DNA of 64,000 bases from Pseudomonas sp. BSw22131. GTDB lineage: Bacteria; Pseudomonadota; Gammaproteobacteria; Pseudomonadales; Pseudomonadaceae. Of this stretch, positions 8,442 through 16,517 are shown piece by piece. The translations under genes and the position numbers were made by a program. The notes beneath the pieces were generated by a model that made no database searches, was not told the origin of the DNA, and was given only the letters and a program-made list of their open reading frames with translations. Each line of letters starts with the position of its first letter. Position 1 is the stretch's first letter. The DNA lies in assembly GCF_026810445.1 (NCBI RefSeq), contig NZ_CP113949.1, positions 248,001 to 312,000 on the forward strand, written 5' to 3'.

Positions 8442-9308
8442 CTAGTCACTGTCCGCATCAATGCACGCGCTTGTGATATCGGCAACATCCAGTAGGGATA
8501 GGCCAAGCGCCTTGTTGTGCGGTGCGAGCATTGCCCAGGCCTCGGCACCATTCATGTGCGGAATATGTTCGACGACACTTAGCTCGTGGCCTCTTTCATC
8601 GCACTTGGCGATTGCGTATGCAAAGCCGTTTTGTCTGCTGTTTACCAGGCAGAAGGCCTGGCGCAGTTCGGGTGTGCGGCCAGTTATGGATTCAATGAAG
8701 GTGTTGTAGAGCGGCATCGATACCGCTCCGGTGAAGTTCGTGGCCTGTAGGGAGGCTGGGTGAAGGGTAATTGACCAGACAGTGACCGTGAATGCACCTT
8801 GGCCCTGAGCGTTGGCAAAAGTCATCACGGTAGGAGTGTGATTGCCGTTGCCGTAGTCGGGCTCGTGAGGAGCAAATGCCACTTTCTGCTCCAGGAGACG
8901 GCCGGGGAACGGAGCGAACAGGTAAGACCAGTGTCGTGGTTTCACATACCCTACCGGATCAGGTCTTGAGTAGTGTGAGACGGTGAGGCTTGTCGGATTG
9001 AAGGATTGGTTGATCAGGTAATCGCGAATCTTCTCGGGCAAGCGCCATGGCGCGTCGCTGCCGACGCTCAAGAACGACTTCGGTACTACTGACGGTATCT
9101 CAAGTAAGGCAAAAGCAACATGCGTAGTCTCGTGTGGGTGCGCAGGCAGCATTGCGCATGCCCCATTCCAATCATGGAAACCGAGAAGTTGGCTGAGCAT
9201 TTCTCGCTGAGAGGCGAGCTTGCTGACGCAGCCGAGAGATTTGGATGTGGAGTGAAGAATCTGCGATAGCAGTTTTACATCGTGCGAGGAGAGCGCGGGT
9301 ATCGACAT
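8442..9308 (-). CDS. protein of unknown function
   Basis: 288 residues if started at the ATG at 9308; the open frame extends to 9512 but the upstream 68 codons have no convincing start. The N-terminal 50 residues (LLSQILHSTS...REMLSQLLGFHDWNGACAML) resemble the short helical LGF-W module found at the N-terminus of many plasmid and island proteins; the rest is not recognised. No membrane segment or catalytic motif stands out. It is transcribed away from the regulator gene at 9809. Confidence 0.5.
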   Translation of the reverse strand: MSIPALSSHDVKLLSQILHSTSKSLGCVSKLASQREMLSQLLGFHDWNGACAMLPAHPHETTHVAFALLEIPSVVPKSFLSVGSDAPWRLPEKIRDYLINQSFNPTSLTVSHYSRPDPVGYVKPRHWSYLFAPFPGRLLEQKVAFAPHEPDYGNGNHTPTVMTFANAQGQGAFTVTVWSITLHPASLQATNFTGAVSMPLYNTFIESITGRTPELRQAFCLVNSRQNGFAYAIAKCDERGHELSVVEHIPHMNGAEAWAMLAPHNKALGLSLLDVADITSACIDADSD

Positions 9309-9740
9309 ACGAGGCACCAGATTAGCGATCCATGTGCATCTGGTTCCCCCGGTTACAGACACTAGATCAAGCTGATGTAGGGCCATGCATGAATTTGTCG
9401 CGCCTCCGCAAGCGGAGGAGGAGAAAGCATTTACCGTGCACGTATGTGCGATAGGGGAGGCAGGAGCTTTCAAAACCGTCGTGAGGATATGGCCTATTCG
9501 AACTCGCTGCAATGGCCTCGAGAATCGGGAGCGAGTTTATGTTCCCTGGTCTGAAGGTCAGCTTCTGGCCGCTCTCTGCCGATCGTCACAACGGCGTGTG
9601 CTGGTCCAGTCGAAAGCAAACGGTTCGTCAGCACGGATGCAAATGGCTGGTCAGTGGCAATGCAAATGAGTGGTCAAGTCCATGCAATTATCGACTTAGT
9701 AAGGTGATTATCCAGATCAAACCGTAATAGGTAGCACTTG
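9309..9740. other. intergenic stretch, nothing recognised
   Basis: Together with 9741-9808 this makes a 500-nt gap between divergent genes. Apart from the inverted repeat described next I see no gene or RNA here. Confidence 0.4.
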
Positions 9741-9796
9741 CTGTCATTTTGTCGCTATTATGCCGCCACGCCTGCAAAATGCCCTCAAAATGACAG
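9741..9796 (+). promoter_or_regulatory. inverted repeat operator before the RHH-HTH regulator
   Basis: CTGTCATTTTG (9741-9751) and CAAAATGACAG (9786-9796) form a perfect 11-bp inverted repeat, centres 45 nt apart, with a third partial copy GCAAAATGC (9774-9782). A -10-like TATTAT (9756-9761) lies between the arms. The site ends 12 nt before the regulator ATG at 9809, as expected for autoregulation. Confidence 0.6.
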
Positions 9797-9808
9797 CGAG
9801 TATCGTCC

Positions 9809-10705
9809 ATGGCCAGATTAAGCGTTCGCGACTTTCCTGATAACTTGCACCAACTGCTGCTCCAGTCAGCTGCCAGGCATGAACGCTCGCTAGAGGGGGA
9901 AACCCGGTTTGGTTTGGCGCGCTACCTTGAATCTCTCAAAGCACCCAAACCTGAGGCGGCGTCCTTGTGTGAATCCTGGCAGCGCTCTACAGGCCAGCGC
10001 TTGCTAGCGCTATTTGCGCGCTTGCGCGAAGACAACGTTTTTTCTTGGGGCGAGCGCAGCGATTTGCCTCACTTGGCCTTGGCCTTGGGGGAACCGTCGC
10101 CGGCAACGCTGATGAACTGCGTCGACGGTCGTGAAGCGTTGCCATTTGATCTGGCCATACGTATTGCCGACCGCTATGGGTGCAACCTGGAGTGGCTTAT
10201 CAACGGCTCTAGCTCTATGTTCCCTTACCCAGAAATTGGCGGTGACTATCGCGAGTTTTTCGAGCCAGCTATCAGAGGCACCGGTATCAGTATCAAGCTG
10301 GTCCGGCTCTGCATCTCTGAGGATGCCGAAGGTAATCCAGGCCGACATGACGGTACCTTGCTGATGTTCAGATGCAAGGACGACAAACTAAGCATTGCCG
10401 CGGGGTATAGCGGTCGCTTTTATCTCAATGGCCATATGGGTGGTGGTGGCCATAGTTGCCTAGAAGGTTTCGTCAAATTTCTCAATGAGAGTAAAAACTT
10501 GCAATTCAGCGAATACAACTGCACGGCGCCGATTGACGAATCTGCGATGTGGGACCACCACCCCAACTACTACCTTGATCTCAAGCATTGCAGTCAGGCG
10601 TCTTGGCTATACCCACTGCGCGCTGGTAGATCGCCTTCCAGCATTGACTGGACGCAGCAGCACACCTATATGACTCCAAAGCAAAGTGAGCAGCTACTTT
10701 CATAA
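9809..10705 (+). CDS. FitA-like ribbon-helix-helix plus HTH regulator
   Basis: 298 residues in three parts. Residues 1-45 (MARLSVRDFPDNLHQLLL...RHERSLEGE) match the FitA-type ribbon-helix-helix of antitoxins. Residues about 80-135 (SPATLMNCVDG..., AIRIADRYGCNLEWLINGSSS) look like a Cro/CI-type HTH. Residues about 145-298, with a glycine-rich LNGHMGGGGHSC segment, are unrecognised and could sense a ligand or bind a partner. It lies 97 nt upstream of the HEPN gene on the same strand, behind a perfect inverted repeat. Inference: autoregulated repressor of a two-gene unit with that effector. It may also be an unrelated regulator. Confidence 0.6.
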   Translation: MARLSVRDFPDNLHQLLLQSAARHERSLEGETRFGLARYLESLKAPKPEAASLCESWQRSTGQRLLALFARLREDNVFSWGERSDLPHLALALGEPSPATLMNCVDGREALPFDLAIRIADRYGCNLEWLINGSSSMFPYPEIGGDYREFFEPAIRGTGISIKLVRLCISEDAEGNPGRHDGTLLMFRCKDDKLSIAAGYSGRFYLNGHMGGGGHSCLEGFVKFLNESKNLQFSEYNCTAPIDESAMWDHHPNYYLDLKHCSQASWLYPLRAGRSPSSIDWTQQHTYMTPKQSEQLLS

Positions 10706-10802
10706 GCAAGGCTCAGCTGCTGGGCACTGGCATGGCCTTTAACCTCCGGCTGAATGCGCCAGTTAGGAATGAGGCATGTCTTGGGAATAATAGGGAGCCA
10801 AG

Positions 10803-12065
10803 ATGAATCTTTGTGAGTGTTTTAGGTGTATCACCTGCGGGACTGAAATCGACTGTCGGATAGGGATGTCAAATCGTGACGTCCAACCCTTCCAGTTCGC
10901 CTGCCCCAAATGTGAGGAAAGGATTTCATTTGTATTCGGGCAAGCTGACGCCGAACTGCAGGGGGCTGAGAAGGTCGAGGGTTTTGAGGCTCCATTCAAG
11001 GGTGAAAAGCCTTTCGTAGACCTCCACCTAGATTTTCCTGTCTATGTTGGGAAGTACAAGATGGGGATGACTACGTTTCTTCGTGTGACTCAAGAGCTCG
11101 GTATGGGAGCGTACTCACATCTTAATCAGCGACTGCATATGCTGAATTACCTCCATCCAGTTCAACGAGATCTGTTCAGCCTCATTACCCAGTACAAAAG
11201 AGGTGATCTTGATAATTTTGAAAAAGTTTGTGCAAGGATTCCAGGAGTAACTTTAACATCCAGAAATAAGCAAGATGTTTTGGCAGCACTGTATTCTGCG
11301 ACTTCAATAATGTCCTCGCCATTTACAATACATGAGCATAACGCTGAGATCAGTGATGTGGCTCCTAAAATTTATTACTGGCTACTTGACAATCACCGCG
11401 ACAAAACCATTGAGTTCATCGACAGTATTTTGAGCAATGGCTTCCTTAAGAATTTACACAACGATTGCCTGTCTTTATATCCAAAATTAGTTTCGATGGA
11501 CCTCGCGTTTCGGCCCGCCCTCTTCTATGACTACGCAGATACAGAAGAGTTGGGTGATATTCCAGCCAGGATGTCGACTGCAGACTTTGAAACTTGCAAT
11601 AACTTTTACAAAGACCTTGCTGAAGTATTCTCACGTCAAATAACACTTATTGCTGGTATTAACAATCTACTGAAACGTGGTGACTGCAACCAGTTCGAAC
11701 CATCTTTAAAGCAAACCAAAAAGGGTACTAGGCCCGGGCTGGAAAGCCTTGACGCCTTTGCCAACGTCGACCTGGGCAACAAAATCGATTTTATAGACAA
11801 ATCATTTTATGCAATAGACCTTGATGCCATCGATAACAAACTTAGGAATGCGATCGCTCACTACAAGTATGACTACAAGGAATCAAGTCAACGCATCACG
11901 TATTATCCGAGCAAGGAAGGCATGAGCCGGGAGAAGTGCTATGAAATCCAATTCATGAGTTTCATTAGAAAGTCACTGCTCCTATTCAGAGAGGTTCATA
12001 ATGTGAACCACATTATTAAGGCGACGCTTTTTCTATGTGTCTTGGTATTGAAAAAGGACATATAA
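10803..12065 (+). CDS. zinc-ribbon protein with C-terminal HEPN RNase motif
   Basis: 420 residues. The N-terminus has a zinc ribbon: C9-x2-C12 and C34-x2-C37. The middle (residues about 70-320) is helical and not recognised. Near the C-terminus KLRNAIAHYKYD gives R348-N-x3-H353, the RNxxxH signature of HEPN ribonucleases, inside an all-helical stretch. HEPN proteins with this motif are commonly metal-independent RNases in toxin-antitoxin, abortive-infection and CRISPR systems. A strong ribosome site (ATAGGGAGCC) precedes the ATG. The base composition is more AT-rich than the chromosome on the right. It is followed by a terminator at 12225. Inference: the toxic effector of a defence or toxin-antitoxin unit with the upstream regulator. 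Confidence 0.6.
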   Translation: MNLCECFRCITCGTEIDCRIGMSNRDVQPFQFACPKCEERISFVFGQADAELQGAEKVEGFEAPFKGEKPFVDLHLDFPVYVGKYKMGMTTFLRVTQELGMGAYSHLNQRLHMLNYLHPVQRDLFSLITQYKRGDLDNFEKVCARIPGVTLTSRNKQDVLAALYSATSIMSSPFTIHEHNAEISDVAPKIYYWLLDNHRDKTIEFIDSILSNGFLKNLHNDCLSLYPKLVSMDLAFRPALFYDYADTEELGDIPARMSTADFETCNNFYKDLAEVFSRQITLIAGINNLLKRGDCNQFEPSLKQTKKGTRPGLESLDAFANVDLGNKIDFIDKSFYAIDLDAIDNKLRNAIAHYKYDYKESSQRITYYPSKEGMSREKCYEIQFMSFIRKSLLLFREVHNVNHIIKATLFLCVLVLKKDI

Positions 12066-12224
12066 AAGGCAGGAGGTTATTTCGCATTACTGGCGAGAGT
12101 ATAGTTCACTGTCGTAAGGGGTAGGTCGTGGGTAGCCGTCTCGTGCTACGCCCACGCCATATGACGCGAAACTGGCCCTGATCGAACCGATGAGGGCTGG
12201 CCCACGAAACTCACGAATGCACCT

Positions 12225-12254
12225 CCAACCAAGCGTGGCTTGGTTGGCCCCTTT
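12225..12254 (+). terminator. Rho-independent terminator
   Basis: CCAACCAAGC / GCTTGGTTGG stem (10 bp) with a 3-nt loop, followed by CCCCTTTT. It ends the unit transcribed from the RHH-HTH and HEPN genes before the convergent helicase gene. Confidence 0.7.
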
Positions 12255-12295
12255 TCGATTCCCTCAACAACTACCGGATTGCCCTTAGCCATACC

Positions 12296-13726
12296 TTATG
12301 CCGGCAAGTGTCGAACTGTCCCGATGATGGTGAGAGATTTCGCTCCTCGGGTCATCGCGACGTACAAATCCTTCGCATCAAGCGAGTCGGCATCAAGAAT
12401 GACGGCGTGGTCATACTCAAGGCCTTTAACCAGCAACGTAGTACCAATCAGCTTGCGGTGGTTGATCGGTCGGCCCGAATGCCTCATCTCACGCTGATAA
12501 AGAATGCCAGCCTCAACGAGCGTCGTGGCTTGACCATCAATATGAATCTTGAGCACGTTTAAGAAACGATAGAGTAAGTCACGGCGATAGGCTGATGTTT
12601 CGGGGTTGCTCTTCAATGTTTCGAAGAAGGCCTTAAGATGGCTGCTGGACGGGTCAGTCAGATAGTCATTTGCAGCTTGAAGGACCAAAGGGTATTTAGT
12701 GGTCCTGCGCAGCTTGGTTACTTCGCCTCGTCTGGTTCCGGCCGTCAACGCACTGGGTACACCAGTGAGACATTTCATCGCAAATTTCACTACAAGGAGA
12801 AACCCCGCCTGAACAGTCTTGACGGCAACAAGCTTTTTGATAAACGAATGCAGATCTTTACCTTCGATTTCCTCGATTGAGGAAAAACGTCCGGCCATGG
12901 TTTTCGCCAAGAGATGCGTTTTGTTCTTGGACTGCTGATCGCCACCGTGCAGGGCGATGACGCTCTCATTATGGTTCAACAGCCCACAGAGCGCTGAGTA
13001 CTGTTTAGCTGCGAGATAGTCGGGCTGGGTGTATGCACGAATTACGCTCGGTGGCAGATGGGCTGACAGATCAATCTTTTGGCCTAGCTCGATCTTCCGC
13101 CTCACATTTTTGAGCCATTCGCCAAGTTCCGGACTCTTCGCCTTGACCCACCGCCAAGGGACCTCCAGCTGTCCCAAGCAATCAAATTTGGGGTAAACGC
13201 TGACTTCCCAATCAACGGGCTTGCCATCGTCAAAATCAAATATGGATTGGAGGGGGTCTCCCAACAGTCGGCTTGGAAGAAATTCTGCCAGGTTGCAGAC
13301 GAGATCATGTTGTACGTCTGAGCAGTCCTGGTACTCGTCGACGTAGAGACCTATGTAGCTGGACGACACGGCCTTACGAATGAACCTCTTCCCCAGCAAA
13401 CGGGAGCAGCACTCGTACAACTTACTCCACTGCTTGCTAGTCGGGTTTTCAATTTTCCACCCCGATGCCTTCGGGTACGCTAGACAGAGTCGAAGTGCCC
13501 AGCTAGCGATCGTATCGACCTGGTACTGGGAAGCACGAACGCTCAAGCTCGCCATTTTGGTTTTGATTGAATTCACGCCGGCAAAAGTGTGCGTCAGGAT
13601 AAGCTGCCGGCCACTGGACGCTCGCACCGCCATTGCGATGAGATGAGTCTTTCCAAACCCCGCTGGCGCGATTACATAGCCCTTAGAGGTACAGTCGTTG
13701 AGCTTGATTGCGAGGTCTTCAGACAC
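12296..13726 (-). CDS. gajB: UvrD-like superfamily 1 helicase, GajB-like
   Basis: 476 residues from a GTG start that overlaps the end of the OLD nuclease gene by 8 nt. SF1 motifs in order: Walker A APAGFGKT (about 22-29), Walker B YVDEYQD, motif III GDPLQSIFDF, motif IV PWRW, motif V TTLLVKGLEYDHAVI and motif VI YVAMTRGAKS. The length is close to known GajB proteins. In Gabija GajB associates with GajA, and the pair blocks phage by DNA cleavage. The symbol is given by architecture; similar OLD-UvrD pairs also exist outside the strict Gabija family. Confidence 0.75.
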   Translation of the reverse strand: MSEDLAIKLNDCTSKGYVIAPAGFGKTHLIAMAVRASSGRQLILTHTFAGVNSIKTKMASLSVRASQYQVDTIASWALRLCLAYPKASGWKIENPTSKQWSKLYECCSRLLGKRFIRKAVSSSYIGLYVDEYQDCSDVQHDLVCNLAEFLPSRLLGDPLQSIFDFDDGKPVDWEVSVYPKFDCLGQLEVPWRWVKAKSPELGEWLKNVRRKIELGQKIDLSAHLPPSVIRAYTQPDYLAAKQYSALCGLLNHNESVIALHGGDQQSKNKTHLLAKTMAGRFSSIEEIEGKDLHSFIKKLVAVKTVQAGFLLVVKFAMKCLTGVPSALTAGTRRGEVTKLRRTTKYPLVLQAANDYLTDPSSSHLKAFFETLKSNPETSAYRRDLLYRFLNVLKIHIDGQATTLVEAGILYQREMRHSGRPINHRKLIGTTLLVKGLEYDHAVILDADSLDAKDLYVAMTRGAKSLTIIGTVRHLPA

Positions 13727-15425
13727 GCTCCGCCCACTCCCAAAGCTTTCCCATCTTTACGGCGAGATTTGTTCTCCCGAACACGGGATCATTGAAAGCT
13801 CCACCCACAACCTTGAACCAAAGGTCGCCTCTAGTGGTGTCCTTGAACCACCCCGCGCTCTTTGCTGCAGCACCGATAGCAGTTCGTAACTTGGGACTAT
13901 CCGGCCACTCGCGGATGTCTGGGTCCAACACGTCCTGATACTTCGACCGCACTTGATCGTATAACGGGTAGAAGAGTTCGACCTGGGCAAGCGTCAAACT
14001 AGCAAGTACGTAAGCCCAGGGCAGATCCACAAACGCCCGTTCCTCAAGCGAAAATTTGTCGCTCCAGACGTAGGTCGGGATTCCCATCGCCACAAGACCA
14101 GCAGCATCAGCGGTTGAGAACTGTTTCTCGGCATCACCATCAGCTAGCACCGACACGTCATAGCCAAGCTTTTTGAAGGCAATGGCCATGTCCTTAACTT
14201 TACTGGCCCCTTTGGCGTCCAACAACGCCACACCGTGATACGACAATGGATCTTTCCCATTCTCGAGCTGGTGATCGTCAAAGCCCCTGAGGAAGCCCAC
14301 CTCGGTAGCGCCCTCACATACGACGACCTTTTTGGCCAGAAACGCTTCAGCGCTTGAGCGAATCTTCCCCTGAACCTCATGTTCTTCGAGGCCCTTCTCG
14401 GCAGCGGAGACGATCGTCACGACCCCGCCCTTGCTGTGAACGATATGAAGGTCCTGCACCGTGAGTTCGCGGAGCACCATGGGCGAATGAGTGGTTAGGA
14501 AATACTGCCCGCGTTTGTCCTCTCTTATGTGCTTGATGAGACGCGTAATGCGATGGGGCTCGAGGCCGAACTCCAACTCATCGAACAAGGTGATATGGCC
14601 TTCCTCCAGACCCGCTTTCTGGATTCCACACTGAAGCATGCGACGAGATCCCAGACCTAACTGGCGCAACGGGATTTCGCCGTCATGCAGGGAAAGACCG
14701 CCGACTTTCAGGTTGATGGACGCCAAGTCGAGATGGGCCTTATAGGCATCAAGTACAGGGACACCTAGGATCTTCGCAATCTCTTGCGATTTGGTTGCTG
14801 CAGTGTCGAAGTTTGTCAGGGTGACAGCCCGGTCGACATCGAGCGAACTCCTGGCGGTCCTCGATGCATTGGCCAATAGCTCGCTCAAGCTCTGCGCCGC
14901 AGTAAGCTTGGCAAGAGCAGTTCCGTTTGCCCAGGAAAGCTCTCGTTCGCTGAATACGCCGATGAGGCCAACCCCGACCTTGTTTCTGTCTGCCTGTTTA
15001 AAGGGCACCCCGTCCGGGTTGCGATCGCACACCACTGCCCATTTCGGCTCCAAGTCCTTCTCAACGGTTAGCCGGGCGGTCAATACGCTTTCCAGATGAT
15101 CATCTGGCTCATCAAGCAGCTTCTGAGCTACCGCATCCCAGCCCCGAAGGTACAGCCCATACTTATTAAGTGCGGAGAAGTCTGCGGCTAAATGCCCAAT
15201 CGTGATCTCAATGATGATGGGATCAGCGATTTTGCACTGGTAAAAATCTGAGTCGCTCAGGGCCAGATTCCACTGGGGATGGAATGTGTAACGGATGGCT
15301 TCCAAAATTGTGGACTTGGAGGAGTCTCCTTTCCCTATGAGACAAAAAATGTCAGCAGCTGGCACGTTCCAATCAAGCGTTTTCACTCCACGAAAGTTCT
15401 TGATCACGATCTTTCTGATTTTCAC
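13719..15425 (-). CDS. gajA: OLD-family ATPase/TOPRIM nuclease, GajA-like
   Basis: 568 residues, GTG start at 15425 with AAGGATG upstream. The N-terminal ABC-type ATPase has Walker A G31-KGDS-S-K-S38 (serine where glycine is usual), signature-like LGLGSRRML, Walker B ITLFDELEFGLEP and H-loop LTTHSPM. The C-terminal TOPRIM has VVVCEGATEVGFL (Glu) and VLADGDAEK (DxD), then a tail of about 130 residues. This is the class 2 OLD layout, which is normally paired with a UvrD-like helicase as here. In Gabija, GajA is the nucleotide-sensitive DNA endonuclease. Expected role: cleavage of invading DNA. It is on the same strand as the tns genes but separated by 165 nt. Confidence 0.8.
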   Translation of the reverse strand: MKIRKIVIKNFRGVKTLDWNVPAADIFCLIGKGDSSKSTILEAIRYTFHPQWNLALSDSDFYQCKIADPIIIEITIGHLAADFSALNKYGLYLRGWDAVAQKLLDEPDDHLESVLTARLTVEKDLEPKWAVVCDRNPDGVPFKQADRNKVGVGLIGVFSERELSWANGTALAKLTAAQSLSELLANASRTARSSLDVDRAVTLTNFDTAATKSQEIAKILGVPVLDAYKAHLDLASINLKVGGLSLHDGEIPLRQLGLGSRRMLQCGIQKAGLEEGHITLFDELEFGLEPHRITRLIKHIREDKRGQYFLTTHSPMVLRELTVQDLHIVHSKGGVVTIVSAAEKGLEEHEVQGKIRSSAEAFLAKKVVVCEGATEVGFLRGFDDHQLENGKDPLSYHGVALLDAKGASKVKDMAIAFKKLGYDVSVLADGDAEKQFSTADAAGLVAMGIPTYVWSDKFSLEERAFVDLPWAYVLASLTLAQVELFYPLYDQVRSKYQDVLDPDIREWPDSPKLRTAIGAAAKSAGWFKDTTRGDLWFKVVGGAFNDPVFGRTNLAVKMGKLWEWAERV

Positions 15426-15590
15426 CGGCCAGCATCCTTCTGAACGTCATATATGAGTAACGGCGAAACCCGTTTATAGCGCCTCCCCTGGCTCCCAGGA
15501 ACGCATCGGAATGGCCATTTGCCTTAACCCATCATAGATACATCCCGCGATGTCGGGGGAACTGTTCATATGAATCCGTCGAGGATCTTG
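15426..15590 (-). other. gap before the OLD gene, with a possible 31-residue ORF
   Basis: The gap holds a minus-strand ORF 15569-15474 (ATG to TAA, 31 codons, beginning MNSSPDIAGC) without a strong ribosome site. It may be a leader, a remnant, or chance. The gap is the likely promoter region for the OLD-helicase pair. Confidence 0.25.
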
Positions 15591-15920
15591 TTATCTCGCG
15601 GGTTTAACCGACACCAGCTCTATGTATCTGAATTTCTTGCGAGCGGTTTTCGTTGCATCTAGCTCGGCTTGGAGCGTGCTCAAGGTGTGCGCCTCATGGA
15701 TGAACAGCTCTGTCTTCCCTTCAAATTCATTACCAACGCGCAAGGTGACCACCACTTTGGGGCCAGCCGATCCTGACGCTTTACGTTTTGTTACCGGCTT
15801 GCGAGGCGATGGAGCTGAGGCAAGGGTCTCGTCCTGTTCCTCAGGAGCCGGCGATGAAACCGCTCCGGCAGGTCCAAACAAGGCTCGACGCATTTCTTCT
15901 TCAGAAAGATTTGGGCACAT
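15591..15920 (-). CDS. small unknown protein in the tns operon (third)
   Basis: 109 residues from the ATG at 15920 (a TTG at 15926 would overlap the preceding stop). The N-terminal half is low-complexity (P, A, S, E, K: PAPEEQDETLASAPSPRKPVTKRK); the C-terminal half is compact (VVVTLRVGNEFEGKTELFIHE, then KKFRYIELVSVKPAR). It is not recognised. The layout, a flexible linker plus a small domain, suggests an adaptor. It follows the 122-residue gene directly and ends the run of genes after tnsC. Confidence 0.6.
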   Translation of the reverse strand: MCPNLSEEEMRRALFGPAGAVSSPAPEEQDETLASAPSPRKPVTKRKASGSAGPKVVVTLRVGNEFEGKTELFIHEAHTLSTLQAELDATKTARKKFRYIELVSVKPAR

Positions 15921-15922
15921 GG

Positions 15923-16291
15923 TCAATTGTCCAAGGAGTGTTTACGCCGCAGGTGCTCGTCCAGATCCACCGCACGCCTTTGAACCATTGTCAGTTGACC
16001 ATCCCGAATATCGAAATCGGATGGAGATATGCATATCTCGATTTCAGCAGCCTCCTTTAAGGCCATTTGAAAATAGGCACGCCCGTGAGCCTGGATTTTG
16101 TGCCCACTGGAAAACTCGATTTCAATTATCCCGGCCGTATCCTCTTCATCAGCAAGGTTGCCTAAGGGGGATACGCGCGCTCCCGTTAGTACGTGCACCA
16201 GCGGACCCCTACTGGCGACATTGCACTGAAACTGGGGCAACTGACGAAGCGCATCAACGTAGCGAACGCTCAGATTTTTTGGCAAAGCCAT
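15923..16291 (-). CDS. small unknown protein in the tns operon (second)
   Basis: 122 residues, not recognised. A central beta-rich stretch (GIIEIEFSSGHKIQAHGRAYFQMAL) is followed by charged segments (SPSDFDIRDGQLTMVQRRAVDLDEHLRRK). GGAG lies immediately before the ATG, closer than usual, so the start may be a few codons off. It overlaps the preceding short ORF by 22 nt and abuts the next gene, which supports co-transcription with tnsABC. Confidence 0.6.
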   Translation of the reverse strand: MALPKNLSVRYVDALRQLPQFQCNVASRGPLVHVLTGARVSPLGNLADEEDTAGIIEIEFSSGHKIQAHGRAYFQMALKEAAEIEICISPSDFDIRDGQLTMVQRRAVDLDEHLRRKHSLDN

Positions 16292-16512
16292 ACTCCTTTC
16301 ACTTGTTGAGTTGGCCTGAGGACCAGCGCGACCATGCCGCGGACGTCCGTGTCAGCGGCCGGTATCCACGTCATCATCGCAGACGTTTGCCTGAGGGTCC
16401 CATACGAATTGATGCTAATGGGCTCGGCAGCGCAGGTGTTGCCTGCGCTATTGCAGGCGATACCCTTGAGATAAAGCTGGCAGCAGCTCAGCAGATGTGC
16501 GAGTGCTTTCAT
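16270..16512 (-). CDS. possible 80-residue ORF right after tnsC
   Basis: Starts 5 nt after the tnsC stop and overlaps the next gene. The sequence has several cysteines (SCCQ, GIACNSAGNTC, VWLCQKI) and no recognised domain. Support is only its position and tight packing; the ribosome site is weak, and it could be non-coding. Confidence 0.35.
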   Translation of the reverse strand: MKALAHLLSCCQLYLKGIACNSAGNTCAAEPISINSYGTLRQTSAMMTWIPAADTDVRGMVALVLRPTQQVKGVWLCQKI

Positions 16513-16517
16513 AGCGC

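Noticed and set aside
9741..9760. TGTCATTTT as a Tn402-type transposon end
   Set aside because: No TniA/TniB genes or second end; its inverted partner 45 nt away suits an operator better.
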